64,000 nucleotides of DNA, taken from Pectinophora gossypiella. Taxonomy: Eukaryota > Arthropoda > Insecta > Lepidoptera > Gelechiidae. The notes beneath the pieces were generated by a model that did no database searches, had not been told where the DNA came from, and was given only the letters and a program-made list of their open reading frames with translations. Positions within the stretch are counted from its first letter, which is position 1. Each line of letters opens with the position of its first letter. Positions 21,701 through 34,090 of the stretch are shown piece by piece. The translations under genes were made by a program, and so were the position numbers. The stretch spans positions 5,001 to 69,000 of the forward strand of contig NC_065425.1 in NCBI RefSeq assembly GCF_024362695.1, read 5' to 3'.

Positions 21701-21860
21701 CGAGGCTATCCAGGTCGCCTAACCAGTTATCCCTGGGTGGGATGTAGTAAGGCTCGCTGATCACCGCCAGTCCGATCAGCCACTCTGCCATCGATTGCGA
21801 AAGCAGGTCTTGGGCTCTGGAGCCGTGGCCGATGTTCGCCTGGAGGAACCGAGTAGCCAT
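18711..21860 (-). CDS. Retrotransposon ORF2: endonuclease-reverse transcriptase (copy 3)
   Basis: A 1049-aa protein. N-terminal AP-like endonuclease: N9, E36, GDLNAKS 123-129, SDHR 199-202. Reverse transcriptase: NTAPGPDGIPG around 440-450, LDIANAF 573-579, GVPQGS from 629, catalytic YADD 662-665. C-terminal zinc finger C950-X2-C953-X9-H963-X4-C968, then the basic tail RRRRPGRRRR. The start ATG (21858-21860) overlaps the ORF1 stop as TAATG. No internal stop or frameshift, all catalytic residues present. Role: site-specific cleavage of TTAGG/CCTAA and target-primed reverse transcription. The endonuclease loop reads GDLNAKS here against GDFNAHS in copy 1, although both insert at the same bases. 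Confidence 0.95.
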   Translation of the reverse strand: MATRFLQANIGHGSRAQDLLSQSMAEWLIGLAVISEPYYIPPRDNWLGDLDSLVAIVTQTSAGSSSFERMFRGRGFVSAFVDGVMIIGTYFSPNRTLAEFETFLDEVGALIDRSRPDLVLVAGDLNAKSLAWGCPGTDARGRVLEEWAISIGLELLNRGSVATCVRQQGSSIVDVTFANAALARRVQGWEVLEGVETLSDHRYIRFDVSTSAAAPNGPSRPLQRDSPRWVLKNLDKDLLTEAAIVQAWVSNLDGPVVIEDEAAQLNEAMSQICDAAMPRAKPVSPKRRVYWWSLEIAQLRESCVAARRQYSRQRRRRLRDCDEEGRLYNIYRVCVKTLQTAIGRAKEASRQEMLETLNCDPWGRPYKMVRAKLRPWAPPLTQSLEPTLLQNVVEALFPMREGFTPPPMVPPWQGDSEETEVTEVTAGELGAALLRLKAKNTAPGPDGIPGRAWALAASALEPRLLRLFSACFEQARFPLAWKTGKLVLLKKEGRPADSPSAYRPIVLLDEVGKLFERIIAERIIGHLTRVGPDLADCQYGFRHGRSTIDAILRVKTLADEAVSRREVVLAVSLDIANAFNTLPWQCIEEAMRYHQMPRYLRRIVSAYLSNRCVVFPGREQWGRQPMSCGVPQGSVLGPLLWNIGYDWVLRGANLRGVELTCYADDTLVTARGPTFRQAAILATAGVAHVVGRIRQLGLEVALNKSEALCFHGPRNAPPAGAHIVVGGTRIDLKTTMRYLGLVLDGRWEFRAHFQRLMPKVLGAAGALGYLLPNLGGPKVSCRRLYMGVVRSMALYGAPVWANTLKRQNIALLNAAQRVMAIRVIRGYRTISCEAARVLAGSLPWDLDARALSTMYFWREEAQGRGETPAPREVQAQREEVLRLLIQEWDERLAQPSAGLRTIQAVRPVLRQWLDRRHGVITFRLTQILSGHGCFGRYLHVVAGREPSAECHHCDGCPEDTAQHTLEACPAWATERQELVAVVGRDLSLPAVVQAMVDSESSWKAVLTFCETVLRCKEDAERAREATATDPARRRRPGRRRRADVGRLPP

Positions 21861-24313
21861 TAATCAACAGCCATGGTCGGTTCCACCTCGGCCCGAGCTT
21901 CAGCGTTCGCTGACGGGCGGACAGGCAGCGAGGAGGCCCTGGAGCCTACACCAGCCTTCCTTCCTCTGTTCCTGCGCTTGGATGGGGCAACACAGGAACC
22001 CATCCGATGGTGCGCAGGTTTACCAGCAGCCTCGCATATGGCGCAGTGAGGCGCAGCTGTGCACTTTTGGCCGATGTGACCGGCCTGGCCGCAGCGATAA
22101 CAGAGATTGCTGCGGTCCACCTCAACGTCGCACGTCGCTCTTACGTGCCCCGTCTCGAGACAGCGGTAGCACCGCATCGGCCGGGTCTCTAGCAGCTTCA
22201 CTTGAGCCGCCACCCAGCCGACCAGTAACCGTCCACCCTCCGACACCTTCTTTGCAGCAGCCACTGGGCACCGCAGCCAAACCGAGCCAAGACCGGTTTT
22301 GTCACGGCGAATTTCACCGGGCTTCACCTGGTCTGCGGCGCATTGGCCAGCTCGAGCCACCGCTGCCACCAAGTCCTCAGCGGTGACTGAGTCATCCAGG
22401 CCCGAGATCCGCATCTCTGCAGATCTGATGGGCCGATTGACTCGGACGACGTCCTCATCCAGAGCCTCTCTCAGCTTTTGAGCGAGAGAGTCAGCCTTCT
22501 CGTTGCTGGTGCTTCCCGTCACCTCCAGGATGCGGGCACCCGTCACGGCTCGTCGGAACCGGACAGCACCTATGCCAAGCTCATCCAGCTTTATTCGAGC
22601 TCTGGCCTGGGCCAGTACTCCGGCATAGGAGGCACCGTTTTCCTCTGCGCCAGGCTGCAGAGTTAAAACAACTGCCGCCGTACGGGGAGGATGCAGCTTC
22701 ACCGGGCCACTCTTTTTCTGAGTGGTGGTAGCCTGCTTCTTCGTGCCCTTTTTGGCGACGACATTCCACGGCTCCTCCATTGTGGAGGGTGCGGATGGAA
22801 GCGGTCGTGGCACACGAGGCGCAGCAGCTTGTTGGACAGCGCCGGCCTTTCCCTTCTTCTTCTTTTTCTTCTTCGTCTTCTTCTTTTTCTTTCCCTTCTT
22901 GGCCTCAGCGGGGGCCGGGTGAACTGTCGTAGCTCCACCTGACTTCGCAATAGGCTCCGTCTGAGCCGGGGTTGGCTTGACGGCAGGAGAGGCTTGCGAA
23001 CGCTTTTTGTCGGCTGACAATGGCGGACGCAGTCTCCTTTCCGGGAGAAGTCTTCCCTCTAAGGCCTCTAGGCGCGCGTTAACCATCGTCCCTACCTGGA
23101 CCATGATGGTTCGCGCTAGGTCTTCCTCGTCATTGGGGGCCGAAGTGGCCTTCTGAGGCCGCCTCTGGCCGCGAGAAGTCTGCTTTACAGCAGACGACTC
23201 ATTAGTCACGTCCGGGGGTGGCGCAGGGGCGCCCTGTAGCTTCCGCAGAAGCTCCATCTCCACTCTGACGTTAATGAGCTCGTTCTGGAGGCTGGCCATT
23301 TGGGCCTGCAAGCGGGCATTGTCCGCTTGAATGCGGGCATTGTCCGCCTGCAGTTGCCTCGTAACGTCAGTGGAAGTCCGCTCGACTATCACCTCGAAGG
23401 CAGCTTGTATGGACGCCTTGGCGTCCTTTAGCGCCTTCACTAAAGTGCCCTTCAGGTTGCCGGATTTAGTGGCTACCTTCTCAACCACCTCTAGGGCATC
23501 CAGCACCTGTTGGTTCAGGTCCTTGGTTGGGGCCTCGCATGTTGAGGGGGATTCCGAAGGGCGCGCCACCCTAGTCCGTGAGACTTGGTTGGCATACCCC
23601 GCGATTTCCTCCGCAGCTTGAGTTTTTAGGAACTCGTTCCTCACGGCGGTGACATATGCCTGTGCCTTGGATAGGCCTGCGTACTTCCCGGTGTTGGATC
23701 GGCGGGCTCTGCCTTTAGTGGCAGTCTCCTCTCCGTCACTGCCCGAGGGCGACGCCGATGTTGACGATGTCGTTGTCAGGCGACGCCTCTTTGGGCCCTC
23801 CTCTGCCCAGAAGCGGCTCCTGATCTCCGGGGACCCCGACCTGGATGGCACTGCCACCAGGTTAGTATCCGTCCCATCAGAGGGTGCGGCTTTCTCGGCA
23901 TCGACATCCATGTCGACTTTCTCTTCGTCCGGTATTGAGATGCGCTCCAGGACCACCACCGCTTCGGGAAGCGGTGATGGTGCTGGTGCGCTTACGTCCA
24001 ATCCAGTTTCTGCAAAAGCCGGGTAGAACGTAGTTCTACGGCTTCGCAGTTCCCTCACGTCTGAGCTTAATCTGTTTCCGTTTTCGCAGCCTTGGTCGTG
24101 TTCACGGAGGCCAGCATCTTGCTGGCCTACGAAGCAGTCTTTGCCCCCCGCCGTATACGTATGGGGCTTGCCCTCCGAAGAGGGGCGGGGTCGCTCGCTT
24201 GGAGTGCCCGCCGGCGGACTTGAATTTCGGATCTGCTTTTCCATTTTGTTGTTTGTCTTTTCTGACCGGGGTGACCTCCCCGGGGCGCCCTTGCTGCCAG
24301 AACCTCTGACCAT
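21860..24313 (-). CDS. Retrotransposon ORF1: gag-like RNA-binding protein (copy 3)
   Basis: An 817-aa protein starting at ATG 24311-24313 (a second in-frame ATG is at residue 24). Features in order: Ser/Pro-rich N-terminus; basic patch PKRRR near 174-178; motif KSGNLKGTLVKALK at about 283-296, shared with copy 1; coiled coil with repeated QADNARLQAQ-like heptads at about 305-360; a very lysine-rich run at about 472-489, likely a nuclear or nucleolar signal; an alpha/beta region at about 540-705 that resembles the RRM-like middle of other LINE ORF1 proteins; three zinc knuckles 715-728, 738-751 and 757-774. It should bind element RNA and localise it to telomeres. Confidence 0.92.
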   Translation of the reverse strand: MVRGSGSKGAPGRSPRSEKTNNKMEKQIRNSSPPAGTPSERPRPSSEGKPHTYTAGGKDCFVGQQDAGLREHDQGCENGNRLSSDVRELRSRRTTFYPAFAETGLDVSAPAPSPLPEAVVVLERISIPDEEKVDMDVDAEKAAPSDGTDTNLVAVPSRSGSPEIRSRFWAEEGPKRRRLTTTSSTSASPSGSDGEETATKGRARRSNTGKYAGLSKAQAYVTAVRNEFLKTQAAEEIAGYANQVSRTRVARPSESPSTCEAPTKDLNQQVLDALEVVEKVATKSGNLKGTLVKALKDAKASIQAAFEVIVERTSTDVTRQLQADNARIQADNARLQAQMASLQNELINVRVEMELLRKLQGAPAPPPDVTNESSAVKQTSRGQRRPQKATSAPNDEEDLARTIMVQVGTMVNARLEALEGRLLPERRLRPPLSADKKRSQASPAVKPTPAQTEPIAKSGGATTVHPAPAEAKKGKKKKKTKKKKKKKGKAGAVQQAAAPRVPRPLPSAPSTMEEPWNVVAKKGTKKQATTTQKKSGPVKLHPPRTAAVVLTLQPGAEENGASYAGVLAQARARIKLDELGIGAVRFRRAVTGARILEVTGSTSNEKADSLAQKLREALDEDVVRVNRPIRSAEMRISGLDDSVTAEDLVAAVARAGQCAADQVKPGEIRRDKTGLGSVWLRCPVAAAKKVSEGGRLLVGWVAAQVKLLETRPMRCYRCLETGHVRATCDVEVDRSNLCYRCGQAGHIGQKCTAAPHCAICEAAGKPAHHRMGSCVAPSKRRNRGRKAGVGSRASSLPVRPSANAEARAEVEPTMAVD

Positions 24314-24695
24314 TCAGCCCATCGGCAGGCGCCAGACCTTAAGCTTGGGTGATTATTTTATAGAGGTTGTCTTCCTCGCGGCCCCCTCCGCTCAGTGCGG
24401 AGGCGGCCCCCGTTCCAGACAGCATTGCGTCTGGGTTACGGGTCGGGCCGGCGGTGGCCGAAGCCATTGCCCGGCATTGCTGCCGGACCCGCCGCCCCTG
24501 ACAACGCCGGGCCGGAGCCCCAGGTCGCATCTTCAGTACCCTCTGCGGTCGCAGAGGGATACGAAGAGCAACCACCCTCCCCTGCTGATTTTGGTCCGCG
24601 CCGGCCGAAGCCGGTACCCCCCCATATCTGGGGGGGCGTTCCCCTATCCGCCACCTGGGGACGCGCCCGATGGGAGATCAGCAACTCCACACGGG
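24314..24695 (-). promoter_or_regulatory. 5' UTR/internal promoter region of copy 3
   Basis: About 380 bp. It carries one copy of the block shared with copy 1 (GATTATTTTATAGAGGTT from 24350, followed by GGTGGCCGAAGCC) and a C7A/TG7 hairpin (24617-24624 with 24629-24636, loop TATC) near the 5' tip, analogous to the C7/G7 pair of copy 1. Conservation between otherwise diverged elements suggests a shared transcription or RNA-structure role. Confidence 0.55.
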
Positions 24696-24822
24696 AACCT
24701 AACCTAACCTAACCTAACCTAACCTAACCTAACCTAACCTAACCTAACCTAACCTAACCTAACCTAACCTAACCTAACCTAACCTAACCTAACCTAACCT
24801 AACCTAACCTAACCTAACCTAA
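24696..24822. repeat. Innermost (CCTAA)n block
   Basis: About 125 bp of canonical CCTAA between copy 3 and the hexamer variant array; it passes directly into CCTAAA without intervening sequence. Confidence 0.97.
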
Positions 24823-27800
24823 ACCTAAACCTAAACCTAAACCTAAACCTAAACCTAAACCTAAACCTAAACCTAAACCTAAACCTAAACCTAAACCTAA
24901 ACCTAAACCTAAACCTAAACCTAAACCTAAACCTAAACCTAAACCTAAACCTAAACCTAAACCTAAACCTAAACCTAAACCTAAACCTAAACCTAAACCT
25001 AAACCTAAACCTAAACCTAAACCTAAACCTAAACCTAAACCTAAACCTAAACCTAAACCTAAACCTAAACCTAAACCTAAACCTAAACCTAAACCTAAAC
25101 CTAAACCTAAACCTAAACCTAAACCTAAACCTAAACCTAAACCTAAACCTAAACCTAAACCTAAACCTAAACCTAAACCTAAACCTAAACCTAAACCTAA
25201 ACCTAAACCTAAACCTAAACCTAAACCTAAACCTAAACCTAAACCTAAACCTAAACCTAAACCTAAACCTAAACCTAAACCTAAACCTAAACCTAAACCT
25301 AAACCTAAACCTAAACCTAAACCTAAACCTAAACCTAAACCTAAACCTAAACCTAAACCTAAACCTAAACCTAAACCTAAACCTAAACCTAAACCTAAAC
25401 CTAAACCTAAACCTAAACCTAAACCTAAACCTAAACCTAAACCTAAACCTAAACCTAAACCTAAACCTAAACCTAAACCTAAACCTAAACCTAAACCTAA
25501 ACCTAAACCTAAACCTAAACCTAAACCTAAACCTAAACCTAAACCTAAACCTAAACCTAAACCTAAACCTAAACCTAAACCTAAACCTAAACCTAAACCT
25601 AAACCTAAACCTAAACCTAAACCTAAACCTAAACCTAAACCTAAACCTAAACCTAAACCTAAACCTAAACCTAAACCTAAACCTAAACCTAAACCTAAAC
25701 CTAAACCTAAACCTAAACCTAAACCTAAACCTAAACCTAAACCTAAACCTAAACCTAAACCTAAACCTAAACCTAAACCTAAACCTAAACCTAAACCTAA
25801 ACCTAAACCTAAACCTAAACCTAAACCTAAACCTAAACCTAAACCTAAACCTAAACCTAAACCTAAACCTAAACCTAAACCTAAACCTAAACCTAAACCT
25901 AAACCTTAACCTAAACCTAAACCTAAACCTAAACCTAAACCTAAACCTAAACCTAAACCTAAACCTAAACCTAAACCTAAACCTAAACCTAAACCTAAAC
26001 CTAAACCTAAACCTAAACCTAAACCTAAACCTAAACCTAAACCTAAACCTAAACCTAAACCTAAACCTAAACCTAAACCTAAACCTAAACCTAAACCTAA
26101 ACCTAAACCTAAACCTAAACCTAAACCTAAACCTAAACCTAAACCTAAACCTAAACCTAAACCTAAACCTAAACCTAAACCTAAACCTAAACCTAAACCT
26201 AAACCTAAACCTAAACCTAAACCTAAACCTAAACCTAAACCTAAACCTAAACCTAAACCTAAACCTAAACCTAAACCTAAACCTAAACCTAAACCTAAAC
26301 CTAAACCTAAACCTAAACCTAAACCTAAACCTAAACCTAAACCTAAACCTAAACCTAAACCTAAACCTAAACCTAAACCTAAACCTAAACCTAAACCTAA
26401 ACCTAAACCTAAACCTAAACCTAAACCTAAACCTAAACCTAAACCTAAACCTAAACCTAAACCGAAACCTAAACCTAAACCTAAACCTAAACCTAAACCT
26501 AAACCTAAACCTAAACCTAAACCTAAACCTAAACCTAAACCTAAACCTAAACCTAAACCTAAACCTAAACCTAAACCTAAACCTAAACCTAAACCTAAAC
26601 CTAAACCTAAACCTAAACCTAAACCTAAACCTAAACCTAAACCTAAACCTAAACCTAAACCTAAACCTAAACCTAAACCTAAACCTAAACCTAAACCTAA
26701 ACCTAAACCTAAACCTAAACCTAAACCTAAACCTAAACCTAAACCTAAACCTAAACCTAAACCTAAACCTAAACCTAAACCTAAACCTAAACCTAAACCT
26801 AAACCTAAACCTAAACCTAAACCTAAACCTAAACCTAAACCTAAACCTAAACCTAAACCTAAACCTAAACCTAAACCTAAACCTAAACCTAAACCTAAAC
26901 CTAAACCTAAACCTAAACCTAAACCTAAACCTAAACCTAAACCTAAACCTAAACCTAAACCTAAACCTAAACCTAAACCTAAACCTAAACCTAAACCTAA
27001 ACCTAAACCTAAACCTAAACCTAAACCTAAACCTAAACCTAAACCTAAACCTAAACCTAAACCTAAACCTAAACCTAAACCTAAACCTAAACCTAAACCT
27101 AAACCTAAACCTAAACCTAAACCTAAACCTAAACCTAAACCTAAACCTAAACCTAAACCTAAACCTAAACCTAAACCTAAACCTAAACCTAAACCTAAAC
27201 CTAAACCTAAACCTAAACCTAAACCTAAACCTAAACCTAAACCTAAACCTAAACCTAAACCTAAACCTAAACCTAAACCTAAACCTAAACCTAAACCTAA
27301 ACCTAAACCTAAACCTAAACCTAAACCTAAACCTAAACCTAAACCTAAACCTAAACCTAAACCTAAACCTAAACCTAAACCTAAACCTAAACCTAAACCT
27401 AAACCTAAACCTAAACCTAAACCTAAACCTAAACCTAAACCTAAACCTAAACCTAAACCTAAACCTAAACCTAAACCTAAACCTAAACCTAAACCTAAAC
27501 CTAAACCTAAACCTAAACCTAAACCTAAACCTAAACCTAAACCTAAACCTAAACCTAAACCTAAACCTAAACCTAAACCTAAACCTAAACCTAAACCTAA
27601 ACCTAAACCTAAACCTAAACCTAAACCTAAACCTTAACCTAAACCTAAACCTAAACCTAAACCTAAACCTAAACCTAAACCTAAACCTAAACCTAAACCT
27701 AAACCTAAACCTAAACCTAAACCTAAACCTAAACCTAAACCTAAACCTAAACCTAAACCTAAACCTAAACCTAAACCTAAACCTAAACCTAAACCTAAAC

Positions 27801-28951
27801 CTAAACCTAAACCTAAACCTAAACCTAAACCTAAACCTAAACCTAAACCTAAACCTAAACCTAAACCTAAACCTAAACCTAAACCTAAACCTAAACCTAA
27901 ACCTAAACCTAAACCTAAACCTAAACCTAAACCTAAACCTAAACCTAAACCTAAACCTAAACCTAAACCTAAACCTAAACCTAAACCTAAACCTAAACCT
28001 AAACCTAAACCTAAACCTAAACCTAAACCTAAACCTAAACCTAAACCTAAACCTAAACCTAAACCTAAACCTAAACCTAAACCTAAACCTAAACCTAAAC
28101 CTAAACCTAAACCTAAACCTAAACCTAAACCTAAACCTAAACCTAAACCTAAACCTAAACCTAAACCTAAACCTAAACCTAAACCTAAACCTAAACCTAA
28201 ACCTAAACCTAAACCTAAACCTAAACCTAAACCTAAACCTAAACCTAAACCTAAACCTAAACCTAAACCTAAACCTAAACCTAAACCTAAACCTAAACCT
28301 AAACCTAAACCTAAACCTAAACCTAAACCTAAACCTAAACCTAAACCTAAACCTAAACCTAAACCTAAACCTAAACCTAAACCTAAACCTAAACCTAAAC
28401 CTAAACCTAAACCTAAACCTAAACCTAAACCTAAACCTAAACCTAAACCTAAACCTAAACCTAAACCTAAACCTAAACCTAAACCTAAACCTAAACCTAA
28501 ACCTAAACCTAAACCTAAACCTAAACCTAAACCTAAACCTAAACCTAAACCTAAACCTAAACCTAAACCTAAACCTAAACCTAAACCTAAACCTAAACCT
28601 AAACCTAAACCTAAACCTAAACCTAAACCTAAACCTAAACCTAAACCTAAACCTAAACCTAAACCTAAACCTAAACCTAAACCTAAACCTAAACCTAAAC
28701 CTAAACCTAAACCTAAACCTAAACCTAAACCTAAACCTAAACCTAAACCTAAACCTAAACCTAAACCTAAACCTAAACCTAAACCTAAACCTAAACCTAA
28801 ACCTAAACCTAAACCTAAACCTAAACCTAAACCTAAACCTAAACCTAAACCTAAACCTAAACCTAAACCTAAACCTAAACCTAAACCTAAACCTAAACCT
28901 AAACCTAAACCTAAACCTAAACCTAAACCTAAACCTAAACCTAAACCTAAA
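24823..28951. repeat. Variant telomere-like (CCTAAA)n array
   Basis: About 4.1 kb (near 690 copies) of the hexamer CCTAAA, TTTAGG on the other strand, in the same orientation as the telomere. It is highly homogeneous, with irregularities seen only near 25906, 26463 and 27633. The unit differs from TTAGG by one T. No retrotransposon lies inside it, in contrast to the CCTAA arrays. Confidence 0.97.
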
Positions 28952-30220
<1,269 letters not shown>

Positions 30221-32300
30221 GGTTTGGTTTGAATTTTGTTACGTTTGGGGTTTGTTTAGTTTTGGGTTTTGTTAGGTTTGAGATTTGTTAGGTTTGGGCT
30301 TGGGTTTGGGTTAGGTTTGGGTTTTGGCCTAGGCTTGGGTTTGGGTTAGGTTTGTGTTTTGTTAGGTATGGGTTTTGTTAGGTTTGGGTTTGGGTTAGGC
30401 TTGGGTTTTTTTTTAATTTTGTTAGGTTTGGGTTTGTTTAGGTTTGGGTTAGGTTTGTGTTTTGTTAGGTATGCGTTTTGTTAGGTTTGGGTTTATTTAG
30501 GTTTGGGTTTGATTTGAATTTTGTTAGGTTTGGGTTAGGCTTGGGTTTTGTTAGGTTTGGTTTTGAAATGAAATGAAACGAAATGAAATGAAATGAATTT
30601 TATTGCAGTAAATGTGGTCATACATAGTGATGGTAGTAAAGGTGCAAAGGTCGGTTAGGGTTTTGTTTGATTTGGGTTTCTTAGGTTAGGGTTTTGTTAG
30701 GTTAGGGTTTTGTTAGGTTTGGGTTTTGTTAGGTTTGGTTTTTCTTAGGTTTGGATTTTGTTAGGTTTGGGTTTTTTTAGGTTTGGTTTTTATAGGTTTG
30801 GTTTTTGTTAAGTTTGGGTTTGGGTAAGGTTTGGGTTTTGTTAAGTTTGGGTTTGGGTTAGGTTTGGGTTTGGTTTGAATTTTGTTATGCTTCGGTTTGA
30901 TTAGGTTTGGGTTTTGTTAGGTTTGAGTTTTGTTAGGTTTGGGTTTGGGTTAGGTTACGGTTAGGTTTGGGTTAGGTTTGGGTTGGGTTTGGGTTAGGCT
31001 TGGGTTTGGTTTTAATTTTGTTAGGTTTGGGTTTTTTTGGGTTGGTTTTTGTTCAGTTTGGGTTTTGTTAGGTTTGGGTCTCTTAGGTTTGGGTTTTGTT
31101 AGGTTTGGGTTTCGTTAGGTTTGGGTTTTATTAGGTTTGGTTTTTAGGTTATGATTTTGTTAGGTTTGGGTTTTTTTAGGTTTGGTTTTTGTTAGGTTTG
31201 GTTTTTGTTAAGTTTGTGTTTGGGTTAGGTTTGGGTTTGGATTAGGTTTGGGTTTTGTTAAGTTTGGGTTTGGGTTAGGTTTGGGTTTGGGTTAGGCTTG
31301 GGTTTGGTTTTAATTTTGTTAGGTTTGGGTTTTTTTGGGTTGGGTTTTGTTCAGTTTGGGTTTTGTTAGGTTTGGGTCTCTTAGGTTTGGGTTTTGTTAT
31401 GTTTGGGTTTTGTTAGGTTTGGTTTTTAGGTTTGGATTTTGTTAGGTTTGGGTTTTTTTAGGTTTGGTTTTTGTTAGGTTTGGTTTTTGTTAAGTTTGTG
31501 TTTGGGTTAGGTTTGGGTTTGGGTTAGGTTTGGGTTTTGTTAAGTTTGGGTTTGGGTTAGGTTTGGGTTTGTTTAGTTTTGGGTTTGGTTTTAATTTTGT
31601 TAGGTTTGGGTTTTTTTGGGTTGGGTTTTGTTCAGTTTGGGTTTTGTTAGGTTTGGGTCTCTTAGGTTTGGGTTTTGTTATGTTTGGGTTTCGTTAGGTT
31701 TGGGTTTTGTTAGGTTTGGTTTTTAGGTTTGGATTTTGTTAGGTTTGGGTTTTTTTAGGTTTGGTTTTTGTTAGGTTTGGTTTTTGTTAAGTTTGTGTTT
31801 GGGTTAGGTTTGGGTTTGGGTTAGGTTTGGGTTTGGGTTAGGTTTGGGTTTTGTTAAGTTTGGGTTTGTGTTAGGTTTGGGTTTGTTTAGTTTTGGGTTA
31901 GGTTTGTGTTTTGTTAGGTATGTGTTTTGTTAGGTTTGGGTTTTGTTAGGTTTGGGTTAGGTTTGGGTTTTAATAGGTATGTGTTTTGTTAGGTTTGGGT
32001 TTTGTTAGGTGTGGTTTTTGTTAAGTTTGGGTTTGGGTTAGGTTTGGGTTTTATTAAGTTTGGGTTTGGGTTAGGTTTGGGTTTGGTTTGGGTTTGGGTT
32101 TGGGTTAGGTTTGGGTTTGGTTTGAATTTTTTTAGGTTTTAATTTTGTTAGGTTTGGGTTTGTTTAGTTTTGGGTTAGGTTTGTGTTTTGTTAGGTATGT
32201 GTTTTTTTAGGTTTGGGTTTTGTTAGGTTTGAATTATGTTAGGTTTGGATTTTGTTAGTTTTGAGTTTTCTTAGGTTTGGGTTTAGTTTTGGTATATTTG
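30221..32300. repeat. Degenerate TTAGG/TTTGGG-type subtelomeric repeat, inverted
   Basis: About 2.1 kb of imperfect units of the type TTAGGTTTGGGTTTTG on the plus strand. The G-rich strand here is plus, opposite to the distal telomere. Larger subrepeats of about 250-300 bp recur (compare 31040-31300 with 31330-31600 and 31620-31880). An interspersed insertion at about 30566-30655 begins with GAAAT pentamers and TTTTATTGCAG, probably the 3' end of a minus-strand retroposon. No genes. Confidence 0.9.
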
Positions 32301-32957
32301 GGTTATTTTGGTTTACATGGTTTTAGGTTAGGGTATAATTACGTTTAAATTTTCTTTGTTTCGGGTGTGGGTAGGGTTTGGTTTTTGTTCTGGCCGTTAT
32401 ATTTTTTGCAATTTAATAGGTTTAAATATTTTTTTTTGAGTATTCATGTATTTTTCGTGTTATTAGCAAAGAAATTTCGAAATATCAGTCTACTGCAACA
32501 AAATGTTATAGAAGTCTCTCTATTTTATTGCGTTATATGGTAGCCCTCGTCTTTACGAAAATTTTAAGGCCTCTCTCGCGTGTCTAGGACGCCGGGAACG
32601 CAAAAAAATCGCCCCCCCACCCTCCCTGTTGCGATTTATTAGGAAGCCACGGTCACATATCTGCATAGAAAAAACCACTCACAATTTTGACAATTTTTGG
32701 ATTTCTTCTTTTCTTATTTATTTACTTATTTACTCATTCACTCATTCAATCATTTACTTATTTACTTATTTTTCCAAAATGTTGTAGAAATTCGGGGTAT
32801 TTCATCCGGTCCGGCAGCTTTGTTGCTTTTTGTGTTCTTTTGCGAGACCTCCGGCTCAGGGAGGGTAAAATGTTTACTTATCGCATCATCCGTTTCTGCG
32901 GTCTTAAGAAATTAAAATACGGTGTTCTTGATTGATTTTGTGAAAGGCTGTGATGAG
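32301..32957. other. AT-rich subtelomeric spacer
   Basis: The G-rich repeat decays into AT-rich unique-looking sequence. Short tracts such as TTTACTTA/TCATTCAC tandems near 32715-32770 are visible. I see no credible gene. Confidence 0.6.
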
Positions 32958-33591
32958 AGTATCCTTACGGGGTAGACATACTCCAGATATACGTTACTAT
33001 TTACGTTAAATATCGCTTTCTTCACGGTTCGTAACCGAGACAGGGCGGCTAGGGGTATAATCTTCAGTCGTGTGGAGTGTAATAGAAACAACAGATACAA
33101 TAGCAATGCATTTAATAAAATAAAACCGAGTGAGCGCTTCGGGTCCACACGCGGCCGTTTATTGTATAACAAATAATTGTACTTAAAGGCGCAGTAGGGC
33201 CTTCATCGGACTCAGTCATTTTTCTAATGATGCACTGGACGTGGGTAGTTAAAACAATTTAATAGTTACTTAATCACACGTTATTTAATTTAAAGTACTT
33301 TGAAACAAAATGAACTTCTAAATTATTGTATCACACTATTAAGGCACATAAATCACTATTAATCAACAGAAATGGTTAAGGATTCCTCGGATTTAAAGCG
33401 ATCCGTCGCGGGTACGGTGCGCAGGCGGCTGTCCCTCGAACTGTCACACTGACAAGACGACCGCCCCGCCGCCATATGCAAACGACGTTCCGCTAGAGCG
33501 TACGTCAGCGTAGTTCACTCTAATCTGTACAGATGGCCCTCTATGAGGCGCCGTCATACTCATACTCAATGAATTGACAACAGCTTTTGTT
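32958..33591 (+). repeat. Subtelomeric duplicated block, copy 1
   Basis: Begins AGTATCCTTAC and includes ACCGAGACAGGGCGG and AAAACCGAGTGAGCGCTTCG. It matches 43277-43604 closely, so the two copies flank the large 21-bp satellite. Relative to copy 2 it lacks the 88-bp piece with CRE-like palindromes after GCGGCCG, and it carries about 380 extra bases (roughly 33179-33556) before the shared CAATGAATTGACAACAGC end. The extra segment has GGCGC...AGGGCC-type ends in inverted orientation, possibly a small insertion. Confidence 0.8.
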
Positions 33592-34090
33592 TTTACCGAC
33601 TTCAAAAAAGGAGGTTCTCAATTCGACCGTATGTATATTTGTTTTATGTTTGTTCGGGGATAACTTCGTCGTGTATGAACCGATTTTGATAATTCTTTTT
33701 TTGATCGAAAGGAGATATTCCCAAGGTGGTCCCATGTCAAGGAAGTCAGGGTCTGATGATGGCAGACCAAATAAATCGAGGGGAATTTTCAAAAATCGTA
33801 GGGGTGACTAGTGCATTTGTAAAGTCAAATTGATCGGATCGGTCTCAAGGCTCCCGGAAAACTTACAGACCTTCGGAAACTGGTCAGCTTTAGGGAGACA
33901 CCCTATGGCCTGGTTAATAATAATAATAATATCGTTTATTTCAGATCTAAAAATCCATACATTAAAATAGATACCACAAACAATTAAAATAGTAAAAATC
34001 TAATACAAATTCAAATTAAAGTATTTAAAATTAAAACTAAACTATAACTATAAACACGGTGAAGCTATAAAGCTAAACTATAGAACCTGA
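33592..34090 (-). mobile_element. Retroposon 3' fragment with (ATT)n tail and flanking spacer
   Basis: At 33914-33960 (AAT)n is followed by ATCGTTTATTTCAG, a form typical of the 3' end of lepidopteran LINE fragments on the minus strand (AATAAA signal plus ATT microsatellite tail). The rest is AT-rich with no gene. Family not identified. Confidence 0.4.

Larger units (their letters stand above)
18303..24695 (-). mobile_element. Telomere-specific non-LTR retrotransposon, SART/TRAS type, copy 3 (full length)
   Basis: A 6.4-kb element with the same architecture, orientation and target register as copy 1: 25-nt poly(A) (18303-18327) against GGTTAGG, 5' end after TTAGGTT. ORF1 and ORF2 are both intact with a TAATG junction. 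Protein and DNA sequences differ widely from copy 1, so at least two autonomous lineages share this telomere. Its final ~105 bp are nearly identical to copy 2. Confidence 0.93.

Noticed and set aside
7275..24695. Drosophila HeT-A/TART-type end-attached elements
   Set aside because: Poly(A) points to the chromosome end and canonical repeats lie on both sides, so these are insertions into the array, not terminal additions.
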